Source of the DNA: CAYMJV01 sp964390545
GTDB lineage: Bacteria; Desulfobacterota; BSN033; UBA1163
NCBI GenBank assembly: GCA_964390545.1
Contig: CAYMJV010000023.1
Coordinates: 1 to 36,860, forward strand
Direction of reading: 5' to 3'
Length of the DNA: 36,860 nt
Part shown: positions 22,578-31,410 of the stretch, in pieces
Position numbering within the stretch: position 1 is the first letter of the stretch
How the letters are laid out: each line of letters starts with the position of its first letter
Translations under genes and position numbers: made by a program
Notes under the pieces: model-generated
What the model was told of the DNA's origin: nothing
The model's database searches: none
What the model saw: only the letters and a program-made list of their open reading frames with translations

Positions 22578-23456
22578 TTGTCCTGGGGAGCCCTGTGGGC
22601 CGTTATTTTCTGGGGAGTCTCCTTCATTGCGATAAAGGTTGCATTGAAAGAGATCCATCCTTTTATGCTCTTGACTCTGCGCTATGCAATTGGCGCTCTC
22701 CTTCTTTTTTTCTTTCAATATCAGCGGGACAAAACCTTCCTCAAACAGTTTGCCTACAGGGATTGGATACATATCGTCATATTAGCCACCGTGGGCGTCT
22801 CCGGGCTTGGTCTTCTTCAGGCCTACGGACTCCTCTATACCTCAGCCATCAATACCGGATGGATCATTGCGATCAACCCCATCCTGATTACGGTGACCGC
22901 TCGCTTCTTTCTTGATGAGGCCATTACAACCAGGAAAATCGCAGGGATTCTTCTCGGATTTCTCGGGCTCTTTCTCATCATCACCAGGGGGGTCTTCTCC
23001 CTCTCCCTGTTTGGTTTTGCTTCAACCTTTGGAGACCTTTTAGTCTTTGCGAGTGCCATTGCCTGGACCACCTTCACCGTTGGGGGAAAAGGATTCCTAT
23101 CCCGATTCAACCCTCTTTCCTCCGTCACTGCCATCATGGTGTCAGGATTTCTCCTGATCCTTCCCCTTGGGATTCTCAAGGGGGGATGGGGGAATCTTTT
23201 CCATCTTTCCCCGCTCACCTGGATGGGAGTTCTGTTCCTGGGGATTTTCTGCTCCGGGTTAGGGTATCTTTTCTGGTATTCCGCACTGGAGAAAAAAGAT
23301 TCTGGATCGGTAGGGATGTATCTCTATCTGGAGCCATTAGTCACATTGATTGGAGCCTCTCTCTTTCTGGGCGAACCCATCTACTGGATCACGCTGGTCG
23401 GAGGTGCCATGACCCTTGCGGGAGTCTATCTGGCCACCTGGAAGGCATTCAAATGA
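22578..23456 (+). CDS. EamA/DMT-family transporter
   Basis: The 292-residue protein has ten predicted membrane helices in two five-helix halves, the layout of EamA drug/metabolite transporters. FWGVSFIAIKVALKEIHPFMLLTLRYAIGALLL marks the first half and SGSVGMYLYLEPLVTLIGASLFLGEPIYWITLVGGAMTLAGVYL the second. The substrate is unknown; family members export amino acids or other metabolites. Only TTG 22578 can start it: an in-frame stop (TAA at 22554) lies upstream and GGAGGGG precedes TTG by 8 nt. Confidence 0.9.
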   Translation: MSWGALWAVIFWGVSFIAIKVALKEIHPFMLLTLRYAIGALLLFFFQYQRDKTFLKQFAYRDWIHIVILATVGVSGLGLLQAYGLLYTSAINTGWIIAINPILITVTARFFLDEAITTRKIAGILLGFLGLFLIITRGVFSLSLFGFASTFGDLLVFASAIAWTTFTVGGKGFLSRFNPLSSVTAIMVSGFLLILPLGILKGGWGNLFHLSPLTWMGVLFLGIFCSGLGYLFWYSALEKKDSGSVGMYLYLEPLVTLIGASLFLGEPIYWITLVGGAMTLAGVYLATWKAFK

Positions 23457-23606
23457 GAGCTCCAAAAAACTAATACAAACGCATTAAATTCCATTACAGT
23501 GAGTGGAATCTCCCCTCACCCCATCCCTCTCCCCAGCGGGGAGAGGGGAGGGTGAGGGGGATCTCATGCCAAAGAAATAAATTCGTTTGTATTAGTTTTT
23601 GCTCTC
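23455..23606. mobile_element. MITE-like element with 17-bp terminal inverted repeats
   Basis: AAAAACTAATACAAACG (23465-23481) and CGTTTGTATTAGTTTTT (23584-23600) are perfect inverted repeats. GAGAGC (23455-23460) and GCTCTC (23601-23606) extend them beyond a 4-nt bulge. Inside lies a second palindrome, CTCTCCCCAGCGGGGAGAG, with CCCTCACCC facing GGGTGAGGG. It encodes nothing. The left end overlaps the EamA stop codon, so it may also end that transcript. I did not find a clear target-site duplication. Confidence 0.65.
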
Positions 23607-23720
23607 TGATTAGAGATTTTTTGACTTTTTCAAAGCTCTCCAAATAAATTCTTGACATCCATTTCCATTAGTGATATCAAATCCCGCAAATAAAAATTTT
23701 GGTAAAGGAGGGCGATCATC

Positions 23721-23924
23721 TTGCCAAAAGGGTTTGTGAAATGGTTCGACACAAAGAAAGGGTATGGGTTTATTGAGCAGCCCGGTGGAGATGATGTGTT
23801 TGTTCACTTCACCGGAATCACGGGGGATGGATTCAAATCTCTTCGGGCAGGCGATGAAGTGGAGTTTGAAATTGCGAGCGGTCCGAAAGGCCCTCAGGCG
23901 ACCAATGTGGTAAAAGCAAAATAA
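23721..23924 (+). CDS. Cold-shock domain protein
   Basis: The 67-residue protein is a single cold-shock domain that binds single-stranded RNA or DNA as a chaperone. RNP1 (KGYGFIEQ) and RNP2 (DVFVHFTGI) are present. The start is TTG 23721 with AAAGGAGG about 9 nt upstream; the family normally starts close to this position. It stands alone, with a terminator-like hairpin downstream. Confidence 0.9.
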   Translation: MPKGFVKWFDTKKGYGFIEQPGGDDVFVHFTGITGDGFKSLRAGDEVEFEIASGPKGPQATNVVKAK

Positions 23925-24045
23925 TTTTTGGCCGGAATGTGCCCCGCAGCCCCGCCTTTCAAGCGGGGGCGAGGGGCACAATATAAAGTTAAATTACCTT
24001 CCCGGGAAGCGCCGCCCTTATGTGGGCGGGAAGCTTCCACTGACG

Positions 24046-24094
24046 AGCGAAAGTCTCAGGGTTCTTCTTCCGGGCTTTCGCTATATTTTTTGTC
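24046..24094 (+). terminator. Terminator-like hairpin after the cold-shock gene
   Basis: AGCGAAAG (24046-24053) and CTTTCGCT (24075-24082) form an 8-bp stem, followed by ATATTTTTTG. A second hairpin at 23938-23980, TGTGCCCC facing GGGGCACA with an inner GCCCCGC/GCGGGGGC, lies nearer the gene but lacks a U-run. The convergent HEAT-repeat gene ends at 24097. Confidence 0.5.
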
Positions 24095-24096
24095 CC

Positions 24097-26265
24097 CTAA
24101 CCTTTTGATAGGTTGACCCGATCTTGGATCTTCCTCAACGCTTCCTTTATCTTGGGAAGCAAGGTGTCTTCACAGGATTTCTCTACTTTCCCCAAGATTT
24201 TAATCGATCTCTCAGTTCCGATCTTTCCCAAGGCTGTGCAGATAGTTTCGAGGGCCATTTCAGAGAGAGGATTCTTCTGAAAAAGGCCCATCCATTGTTT
24301 CATCCCTCTTTTTTCTAAGATCTCGATGAAGATTTGTTCGGTCGTCTTTCCTTCGATCGTCAGGTTTCCAGTCAGGCCGAGGGCCGAATAGATCTGGGTT
24401 TCGAGTTGTTCCGTTTGTGGCGAAGGGGTATTGGGGATCTGTTTAAGAATTTCCACCATCTTTTCAGCCCCTCGCGTGCTTTTGATCATTCCGAGGCACC
24501 AGATCGCTCTCTTTTGAACCTCGAGGCTTTTGTCGGAGAGGCTGGAAAGAAAATTCTCTTCCCCCTCTTTCCCTCCGATCAAGCAGAAGGTATGGAGGGC
24601 CTGCTCTCTCATTTTTGGATGTTCGTGGCTGACATATTTCTTCAAGATTTTAGTAAGCGGAGCCTTCCACTGCTCCGACTTAATCTCTCCAAGAACCCGA
24701 AGGATATCACAAGTCGTTTCAACGGAGGTCTGCTGTTGGTCCAACTCCTTTAAGAGGTGAACGGCAGCCACCGTCCCAATCTGAATCAGAGCCTCGCAGG
24801 CATTCTTTCTCACCCATTGATCTTGGCTCTTTCTCAGAATGTTGAGGAGGTGGGGAATGGACCCGACCTCGAGGGCAGCAAAAATGGGAATAATGGCTGC
24901 CCGGACCTCTTTTTTTGCTGTTAAAAATTTTTCCTCAAGCATCACAGGAATGGGACCTTTCCCGACCTCCTCCAGGACCTGGCCAGCCAGAAGAGCCCAC
25001 ATCATCTTCTTATGAAAATGTTGTTTCAGGGTGTCGATGATTTTAAAAACCTCTGTATATCGGTCCCTCCGGATGAGTTCGGGTAGGATCTTAACGAAGG
25101 AACTCGCAATGGTGATGAATTTCTCCTTATCTTTGGCCTGATCCAATTGCTGGTAAAATTGCTCCGTGTATTTAAGAAATTTATCCGTCAGTTTTTCCAG
25201 AAGGATTTTATCTCTCAAGGCAGGGGTGAGATCTTCGAGGTTGATCAATTGGTTGCGGAAAAATTCCTCGAGCAGATTCTCCGCCTCCTGGGTTCCAACC
25301 CCCTTAAGTCGAACGATGAACTTCTGAAGGAGTCGATCCGATTTTTCTTCAAGGTGATCCCTTTTCTGGAGCTTTTTGAGATTGAGATGTTCTCTGAGAT
25401 AGACCCTCGTGGTCCCGATGAAATATATAGAGGGCAGGAAGGTGACCAGGACGTCTTCGATGACCTCCTGGCGGTTCTCCGGAGTAGCCGCCAGGTCACT
25501 GTTCTGTACGACCGAATAGATAAGGTCATGGCTCCGAAGGGGGCGAATGGCATCTTCCAGAAGTCTTTTCCGGATGACCTGAAGCTCCTGGCCGGACATC
25601 TTTTGAAAAAAAGGAATCATTTTCAATTCCTTCTTCATCCGGGAAAGGGTGACCCGGGCCCTCCAGGGCATCTCCCGATCAGGAGCGAGGACCATTTCTT
25701 CATTAAAGACGAAAGAGATATTAGAAATGCTGGCACGGTAAAGCGCTGTTATAAACCTATCCTTGTCTTCTTTTCGGTGAGTGTCCAGGAAGGCTGGGTC
25801 ACTCATGAGATCGATGAACTGAGTGAATTCGGTTTGGTCCATGCGGCTCTTCATGGTGAGGCTGATCAAGTCTTTCCTTTCCAGATAATTGACAAATTTA
25901 GGAATGTAGAGCTCTCCCATTCCCCTCATCATCATCCGGCTCAATCGCTGGGGTTCAGGGAGAATGCCTTCGATGAGTACTTCTTTTTGCTCCTGATCCT
26001 CCCTCGCAAGAAAAGCGAGTTCATCTTCGCGCTCGAAGAGGTTTTTGAACTTCTCATAGAGTCCTTCTTTCGCCTTGATCGATTCAGGATGATCCGGGGT
26101 ATAGTATCCAGTTCTCAGGAAGGCCTGGAGGATGTGAAGGACGAATTCGGTTAGCTTCGATTGAAGTTTCTGGAGGCGCTCGACCTCCTCGGGGGGGAGG
26201 CCCTCTGGAATTCCCTCCAGACCTTTCTTCGGAGGAGTTGGAGGTACTGTTTTAGGGGTCGTCAT
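24097..26265 (-). CDS. Large HEAT-repeat protein
   Basis: The 722-residue protein has no signal peptide or membrane helix. Its N-terminal half is helical and charged. Residues 440-720 contain HEAT-like helix pairs, for example LEVGSIPHLLNILRKSQDQWVRKNACEALIQIGTVAAVHLLKEL, HPKMREQALHTFCLIGG and SLEVQKRAIWCLGMIKSTRGAEKMVEIL. Such repeats usually form a scaffold for protein-protein contact. I see no catalytic motif. The function is unknown. The start has no long upstream alternative. It is convergent with the cold-shock gene, and a long frame on the opposite strand inside it (25147-26154) is only a shadow. Confidence 0.75.
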   Translation of the reverse strand: MTTPKTVPPTPPKKGLEGIPEGLPPEEVERLQKLQSKLTEFVLHILQAFLRTGYYTPDHPESIKAKEGLYEKFKNLFEREDELAFLAREDQEQKEVLIEGILPEPQRLSRMMMRGMGELYIPKFVNYLERKDLISLTMKSRMDQTEFTQFIDLMSDPAFLDTHRKEDKDRFITALYRASISNISFVFNEEMVLAPDREMPWRARVTLSRMKKELKMIPFFQKMSGQELQVIRKRLLEDAIRPLRSHDLIYSVVQNSDLAATPENRQEVIEDVLVTFLPSIYFIGTTRVYLREHLNLKKLQKRDHLEEKSDRLLQKFIVRLKGVGTQEAENLLEEFFRNQLINLEDLTPALRDKILLEKLTDKFLKYTEQFYQQLDQAKDKEKFITIASSFVKILPELIRRDRYTEVFKIIDTLKQHFHKKMMWALLAGQVLEEVGKGPIPVMLEEKFLTAKKEVRAAIIPIFAALEVGSIPHLLNILRKSQDQWVRKNACEALIQIGTVAAVHLLKELDQQQTSVETTCDILRVLGEIKSEQWKAPLTKILKKYVSHEHPKMREQALHTFCLIGGKEGEENFLSSLSDKSLEVQKRAIWCLGMIKSTRGAEKMVEILKQIPNTPSPQTEQLETQIYSALGLTGNLTIEGKTTEQIFIEILEKRGMKQWMGLFQKNPLSEMALETICTALGKIGTERSIKILGKVEKSCEDTLLPKIKEALRKIQDRVNLSKG

Positions 26266-26404
26266 AGGTCCTTAGGGGCTTAGTTTCTCAAAATCCTTAA
26301 GGTTTGTCAAGATTTGAATTTGTGATTGTGTTACGATTGACTTTTTAAGAAGAGGGTTATTAAATTAGATCGAACAAACGAGACGCAGTCGATCAAGGAT
26401 CTTA

Positions 26405-28150
26405 ATGAAGTCTTTTCGCTCCCTTAAAAATGATTTGATGGAAAACCGATGGCGAATCCTCATCGGACTGGGCGCCTTGCTCATCGTCGATGTCCTCCAA
26501 CTCCTCATTCCGAGAATTGTCAAACACGCCATCGATGATCTCACTCAGGGAGCGATCCCTTCCTCGCGCCTTCTTGTATATGGAGGAGAGGTTCTCGCAT
26601 TGGCCTTGGGGATTGGCGGGTTCCGATATGTGTGGAGGGTTTTGCTCCTCGGAGCGGCCCGCCGGATCGAGAAGGCCCTCAGAGACCGCTTCTTTCTCCA
26701 CCTTCAATCCCTCTCCCCGTCCTATTTCTCCCGGATGAAGGTTGGGGATTTGATGGCCCATGCCATCAACGATATCGAGGCCGTCCGCATGTCCTTGTCG
26801 TTGGGGATTGTCTTCCTGGTGGATACGATCATCCTGGGAGTGTTGACGATCTTCTTCATGATTTATATTCACCCCTTGTTGACCCTCTATGCGATTCTTC
26901 CCATGCCCCTGATCACCGTGATCACTCTTTTTTTTAGTCGAACCATCCATGATCGTTTTGAGGTTCTGCAGAAGACCTTCGCCTCTCTCACCGAAAGGGT
27001 CCGGGAGTCGATTGCAGGGATTCGGGTGGTTAAAGCCTATGTCCTGGAAGAGGAAGAGAAGGATAAACTTTCCCGGCTCAGCCAGGATTATATTCGGAAA
27101 AATGTGAATGTGACAAAGGTGTGGGGGATGTTTTTCCCGATCATCCTCTTCTTTTCAAATCTCTCCATGGTCATCGTCCTCTACCTGGGCGGAAGATTGA
27201 CGATCTTCCAATCGATTTCTACAGGGGATTTCGTTGCCTTCATGAGCTACCTGGGATTGCTTGCCTGGCCCATGATGGCCTTGGGGTGGGCCATCAATGT
27301 GATCCAGCGAGGGGCTGCTTCCATGGATCGGTTGAACAAAATTTTTAAAGAGGTTCCCGAAATCTCCGATGATCCGCAGGTAACGAGTTCAGGAGAATTA
27401 AAGGGGATGATCGAGGTAAAGGGGCTAACCTTTTCTGCAGGGAATGGAGGTCATCCCATCCTTCAGGACATTCAGCTTACCATCCCTGAAGGAGAGAGGA
27501 TCGTGATCGTTGGGAGGACCGGGGCCGGGAAGACGGTCCTGTGCAACCTTCTGGCACGACTATTAGAATCCCCCCAAGGCGCTCTCTTTATCGATGGGAT
27601 TGAAATTCATCGCATCCCTCTTAAGAGATTGAGAAGGTCAATCGGTTATGTCCCTCAGGACACCTTCCTTTTTTCAGAGACCATTCGAGAAAACATCGCT
27701 TTTGGGAGGATCGAGGCAAAAGATCAGGAAATTGAAGAAGCAGCACGGATCGCACAGATTTACGATGAGATCATGGAATTTCCAGAAGGCATGAACACAG
27801 TGATCGGTGAGAAAGGGATTACCCTCTCTGGAGGCCAAAGACAGAGGGTTTCCATTGCCAGGGCTCTCTTGATGAACCCGCCCATTTTCATTTTGGATGA
27901 CGCTCTTTCTTCTGTTGACATTCAGACGGAGGAGCACATCCTGGAAGGATTGGAGAGGTTCCTCCAAGGGAAGACGACCATTCTCATCACTCACAGAATC
28001 GCTCCTCTCCGCAAGGCAGACCGGATTGTCGTCCTTGACGAGGGAAGGGTGGTAGAGATTGGGACCCACACCACCCTTCTTGAACGGCGGGGAATCTATG
28101 CCAACCTCTATTGGCAAAGAGAATTGGAAGAGGAGTTGGAAAGAGAGTGA
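26405..28150 (+). CDS. ABC exporter half-transporter with degenerate catalytic site
   Basis: The 581-residue protein is a type IV ABC exporter half: about six transmembrane helices to residue 320, then a nucleotide-binding domain. Walker A is GRTGAGKT (370-377) and the signature is LSGGQ (474-478). Walker B ends FILDD, so D499 replaces the catalytic glutamate. A canonical signature with a D at the catalytic position is what is seen in one subunit of heterodimeric exporters such as TM287/288 and BmrCD. The substrate is unknown; family members export drugs or lipids. The partner gene follows after 133 bases. Confidence 0.92.
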   Translation: MKSFRSLKNDLMENRWRILIGLGALLIVDVLQLLIPRIVKHAIDDLTQGAIPSSRLLVYGGEVLALALGIGGFRYVWRVLLLGAARRIEKALRDRFFLHLQSLSPSYFSRMKVGDLMAHAINDIEAVRMSLSLGIVFLVDTIILGVLTIFFMIYIHPLLTLYAILPMPLITVITLFFSRTIHDRFEVLQKTFASLTERVRESIAGIRVVKAYVLEEEEKDKLSRLSQDYIRKNVNVTKVWGMFFPIILFFSNLSMVIVLYLGGRLTIFQSISTGDFVAFMSYLGLLAWPMMALGWAINVIQRGAASMDRLNKIFKEVPEISDDPQVTSSGELKGMIEVKGLTFSAGNGGHPILQDIQLTIPEGERIVIVGRTGAGKTVLCNLLARLLESPQGALFIDGIEIHRIPLKRLRRSIGYVPQDTFLFSETIRENIAFGRIEAKDQEIEEAARIAQIYDEIMEFPEGMNTVIGEKGITLSGGQRQRVSIARALLMNPPIFILDDALSSVDIQTEEHILEGLERFLQGKTTILITHRIAPLRKADRIVVLDEGRVVEIGTHTTLLERRGIYANLYWQRELEEELERE

Positions 28151-28160
28151 ATGAAATGTC

Positions 28161-28264
28161 AAATGTCAAAATTCAAATTTCAAATCAATGACAAATGACC
28201 CAATGACGAAATATTTTTCCCTTTTGGATTTTGGGCTTCATTTGAACTTTGAACTTTGACATTT
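28161..28264. repeat. AAATGTCAAA...TTTGACATTT inverted repeat between the ABC genes
   Basis: The arms at 28161-28185 and 28240-28264 are 25 nt each and match as reverse complements at about 22 of 25 positions. The gap between the two transporter genes is otherwise only 133 bases and lacks an obvious promoter, so the genes are probably still co-transcribed through the repeat. Confidence 0.7.
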
Positions 28265-28283
28265 GGACTTGGGATTTTGAGTC

Positions 28284-30419
28284 ATGTACGCAGACTTCGG
28301 TTACATGGAAGAAGGAAAACTAGGTAAGCCCTACGACCTGAAGTTGATGGCCAGGCTTTGGGTCTTTCTGCGGCCCCATTGGCTTCTGATGGCTGTTTCA
28401 CTCCTTTTCGTTCTGATCATGGCCGCCTCAGATCTTTTCATCCCGTATCTGACAAAGGAAGCGATCGATCGTTACGTCGTCCTTTCTGCAAGGGAGGTTG
28501 TCCTCAGAGGGGATCAGTCGCCACAGGAGGCGCGCCTCTTGAGTCGTGTGGGTAAGGACCTCATCCCTAGCAAGGAGAAGGGGAGGTTTTTCCTCCTTCC
28601 GGAGGTATTGCGCTCTCTTGATGCTAAGGAGCTGGCTCTCTTTCAGAAATCTGGCCTCCTCTCGGAAAACCGATTCTATGTCTATACCGTTGAACGACCC
28701 CAGGAAGTGGAGATACTGAAAAAATATCCTTCTCTGTTTGAACAGGGCGGTACGCACTGGTTCATTTCCTTTGAACATCTGAAAGAGATAGAGAGGGAGG
28801 ACCTCCTCATCCTGAGGGGTAGAGATGTGACCGGGGTTTTTCACATTGCCCTCATTGTCCTGGCGATCCTGATCGTCCATTTCGGCTTGAATTTTTTCCA
28901 GGTGTATGCCATGGAGGTGGCGGGACAACGGATGATGCATGGCCTCCGGATGAAAGTCTTTTCCCACCTCCAAAACCTCTCCGTCTCCTTTTTTGATGGG
29001 AATCCCGTAGGGAGACTGGTGACGCGGCTGACGAACGATATCCAGAATATCCACGAAATGTTCACCTCGGTTCTGATCAACCTTTTCAAAGACATCCTGT
29101 TGCTCTTTGGGATCATCATCATTCTCCTTTATCTCAATCGAGAATTAGCTTTGGTTTCCTTTTCTGTCCTTCCTCTGATTTTCATCACGACCCTCTTCTT
29201 CAGCCGCCAAGCGAGAGATGCCTTTCGAGAAATCCGTTCTAAAATTGCCCAGATGAATGCCTTCCTTCAGGAAAGCCTCTCGGGCATCAAAGTGGTTCAG
29301 ATCTTTCAAAGGGAAGAGGAAAATGGCCGGCGGTTTCATAAGATCAATGAAGGTCATTACCTAGCTAACATGAAGCAGATCTCTATCTATGCGTTCTTCG
29401 TTCCCCTTGTGGAAATTCTGAGCTCGGGGGCCATTGGCCTCCTCCTCTGGTATGGAGGTGGGAAGGTGATTCAGGAGAGGATCACCCTGGGGAGTCTCGT
29501 CGCTTTTCTTTCTTACATTCGAATGTTCTTCCAGCCCATCCGAGACCTTTCGGAGAAATACAATATCCTTCAGTCGGCCATGGCTTCTCTGGAAAGGATC
29601 TTTTCCTTGCTCGATCGGGACGATAGGGTCTCCGAAGCCCTTTCCCCTAAGAAGGATGAAATTCGAGGGGACGTTGAATTTCGCAGAGTCTCTTTTTCTT
29701 ACAATGGGGCAGATAGAGTGCTCCAGGAGGTCTCGTTTTCGGTCCGTGAAGGGGAAACACTTGCCATCGTGGGGGCCACCGGGGCGGGAAAGACTTCCCT
29801 GCTCCATCTTCTTGAGCGGTTCTATGAGGTGGAGGAGGGTGCCATCCTTCTTGATGGGATCGATGTTCGTGAGAGGGATGTTTCTCAGCTCCGGTCACAG
29901 ATAGGATTGGTGATGCAAGACACCTTTCTTTTCGCCGGGGATATTGAAGAGAACATTCGATTGGGAGACCGGAGGATGGATGGGGAGAGGGTGAAAGAAA
30001 TTGCACGCGTGGTCAATGCAGATAAATTTGTTCAGAGATTACCGATGGGATATCGCACCAAGGTTGGCGAGGGCGGCGAGCAGTTATCTGCCGGGGAGAG
30101 ACAGTTACTGGCTTTTGCAAGAGCCCTTTACATCAATCCTAAGATCTTGGTGCTCGATGAGGCCACCTCCCATGTCGATCCTGAAACCGAAAGGTTCATT
30201 CAAGACGGGTTAGCCCAATTGCTCAAAGGGAGAACGGCGATCGTGATTGCCCACCGCCTCTCTACCATTCAGCATGCCGACCGGATTGTGGTCCTTCATA
30301 AAGGGAGGGTGCGGGAGATTGGAACGCACACCACATTGATGGCCAGGAAAGGTCTCTATTACAGGCTCTACCAGTTGCAGTATGGGAAAGAAGATGGAGG
30401 GCAGAGGTTAGAGGTTTGA
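28284..30419 (+). CDS. ABC exporter half-transporter with extracytoplasmic insertion
   Basis: The 711-residue protein is the partner subunit. Its Walker A is GATGAGKT (497-504) and Walker B LVLDEAT has the catalytic glutamate E626. Its signature is LSAGE (601-605) instead of LSGGQ. The degenerate signature here plus D499 in the partner gives one active and one degenerate ATP site in the heterodimer. About 120 residues (roughly 65-185) between the first two membrane helices form an added extracytoplasmic segment, similar in position to the insertion of BmrD. The start ATG at 28284 follows the repeat. Confidence 0.92.
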   Translation: MYADFGYMEEGKLGKPYDLKLMARLWVFLRPHWLLMAVSLLFVLIMAASDLFIPYLTKEAIDRYVVLSAREVVLRGDQSPQEARLLSRVGKDLIPSKEKGRFFLLPEVLRSLDAKELALFQKSGLLSENRFYVYTVERPQEVEILKKYPSLFEQGGTHWFISFEHLKEIEREDLLILRGRDVTGVFHIALIVLAILIVHFGLNFFQVYAMEVAGQRMMHGLRMKVFSHLQNLSVSFFDGNPVGRLVTRLTNDIQNIHEMFTSVLINLFKDILLLFGIIIILLYLNRELALVSFSVLPLIFITTLFFSRQARDAFREIRSKIAQMNAFLQESLSGIKVVQIFQREEENGRRFHKINEGHYLANMKQISIYAFFVPLVEILSSGAIGLLLWYGGGKVIQERITLGSLVAFLSYIRMFFQPIRDLSEKYNILQSAMASLERIFSLLDRDDRVSEALSPKKDEIRGDVEFRRVSFSYNGADRVLQEVSFSVREGETLAIVGATGAGKTSLLHLLERFYEVEEGAILLDGIDVRERDVSQLRSQIGLVMQDTFLFAGDIEENIRLGDRRMDGERVKEIARVVNADKFVQRLPMGYRTKVGEGGEQLSAGERQLLAFARALYINPKILVLDEATSHVDPETERFIQDGLAQLLKGRTAIVIAHRLSTIQHADRIVVLHKGRVREIGTHTTLMARKGLYYRLYQLQYGKEDGGQRLEV

Positions 30420-30420
30420 G

Positions 30421-30592
30421 GCAATTGCCAGAAAGCAGTATGCAGTAAGGAGTAGGCAGCAATAAGTTAAGATCCCAGACACATGATCACCGCTTGATTA
30501 ATACTGCGTTCTGCCTTCTGCCTACTGCTTACTCCTTTGTCGTTTCTTTTTATGCCTCTAACTTGAATCCTCCAACCTCCAACGTCATGAAA
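30421..30592. repeat. GCAG/AGAGGTT-type inverted repeat
   Basis: GCAGTATGCAGTAAGGAGTAGGCAG-like words on the left face CTGCCTACTGCTTACTCC on the right, with GGTTAGAGGTTTGAGGC facing GCCTCTAACTTGAATCC at the ends. The whole 170-base gap after the ABC genes is this structure. The same family occurs at 14372-14487 and 35378-35655. Confidence 0.65.
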
Positions 30593-30602
30593 TGACTTGG
30601 GG

Positions 30603-30631
30603 TTGACAAAAGAGGGAGGCTGTCCTATATA
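30603..30631 (+). promoter_or_regulatory. Strong candidate sigma-70 promoter abutting a start codon
   Basis: TTGACA (30603-30608) and TATATA (30626-30631) have a 17-nt spacer. The ATG of the next gene is at 30645, so transcription would start about 7 nt before it, inside the ribosome-binding site GGAGGGAGG (30632-30640). Confidence 0.55.
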
Positions 30632-30644
30632 GGAGGGAGGCTTT

Positions 30645-30854
30645 ATGGAAGAAAAAGAAGGCCAAACTCCAGAGGTTCTCGCTGAAGAGGAGAAAAAGAA
30701 AGAGGTGGATCTTAACACCCTCTTCCCGGGGAAGAACTATGACCTCAACCATCTCTTCCCTGACGAAGGGACCAGGAAGCTCCTCTTGGAGTTGAGAAGA
30801 AATAAGCGGGAGATCGAACGTTTTATAAAAAGTCTAAATGTCGAGGAGGAGTAG
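30645..30854 (+). CDS. Small charged protein of unknown function
   Basis: The 69-residue protein is highly charged. It has a repeated short motif LNTLFPGKNYDLNHLFPD (LxxLFPxxxxDLNxLFP), then a basic helix RKLLLELRRNKREIERFIKSL. I do not recognise it. GGAGGGAGG precedes the ATG. It is followed immediately, without a gap, by the zinc-ribbon gene, so the pair is translated from one message. Confidence 0.6.
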   Translation: MEEKEGQTPEVLAEEEKKKEVDLNTLFPGKNYDLNHLFPDEGTRKLLLELRRNKREIERFIKSLNVEEE

Positions 30855-31091
30855 ATGAAGTGCCCTCGCTGTGATGAAACCTTGCCTTTTATTCTGTGCT
30901 CGGACTGCAGTGGGGAGATCCCCGAAAAGAGTCTTTATTGCTGCTGGTGCGGTCATCCGGTGAAGAGAGAAGCAAGCGAGGTTGACCTCTCCGAGCGCAC
31001 GTTATGCAGTGACGGAAATTGTATTGGAGTGATCAACGAACAGCGGGTATGTAACATCTGCGGGAAACCCTACACCGGAGAACCCAAGTGA
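30855..31091 (+). CDS. Small multi-zinc-ribbon protein
   Basis: The 78-residue protein has several CxxC pairs: CPRC, CSDC, CCWC, CSDGNC and CNIC. These fit two or three small zinc ribbons. No other domain is present. Function unknown; such proteins may bind RNA polymerase, RNA or protein partners. It starts one base after the stop of the preceding gene, with GAGGAGGAG as ribosome-binding site. Confidence 0.65.
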   Translation: MKCPRCDETLPFILCSDCSGEIPEKSLYCCWCGHPVKREASEVDLSERTLCSDGNCIGVINEQRVCNICGKPYTGEPK

Positions 31092-31345
31092 CGAGATCCT
31101 CACAGGGTCAAGTCCGAAAAATTTTTTCTAACTTTCTGAACCCAATTGGTATCATGTCCCGCGCTTCGCGGGATTCAGCATGTCGTTTTTTCCATGGGGT
31201 GAGATCCTGAAATCGTGAGACCCTGATCCTGAAACAAGTTCAGGATGACATTACTTGATTCAGGATACGGTTCAGGATGACAGTCCAAGAAATTTGAAAT
31301 ATTTTCGTTTAGAATTTATATTGCGGATCAAGAGGATAGAGTGCA
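31092..31345. repeat. Intergenic repeats upstream of lon
   Basis: CCCGCGCTTCGCGGG forms a hairpin near 31158-31172. Further on, TCCTGAAACAAGTTCAGGATGACA (about 31229-31252) and TTCAGGATGACAG (about 31270-31282) belong to the CTGAAC/GTTCAG family seen at 1859 and 12357. No gene is visible. Confidence 0.6.
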
Positions 31346-31374
31346 TTGACAGTTGGAAGAACAGTGATTATGAT
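31346..31374 (+). promoter_or_regulatory. Candidate sigma-70 promoter for lon
   Basis: TTGACA (31346-31351) and TATGAT (31369-31374) have a 17-nt spacer. The predicted start is near 31381, giving a leader of about 30 nt with GAGGAGG ahead of the ATG at 31411. No CIRCE inverted repeat is seen. Confidence 0.6.
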
Positions 31375-31410
31375 ATAAGAAAGTGCTGAGTTCTTTTTGA
31401 GGAGGTCGAG

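Noticed and set aside
22179..22772. 197-residue minus-strand frame over the EamA start
   Set aside because: It crosses G-rich palindromes and the divergent EamA gene, with low-complexity proline and glycine runs.
25147..26154. 335-residue plus-strand frame inside the HEAT-repeat gene
   Set aside because: It is antisense to a coherent repeat protein, has no ribosome-binding site and its translation shows no recognisable domain.
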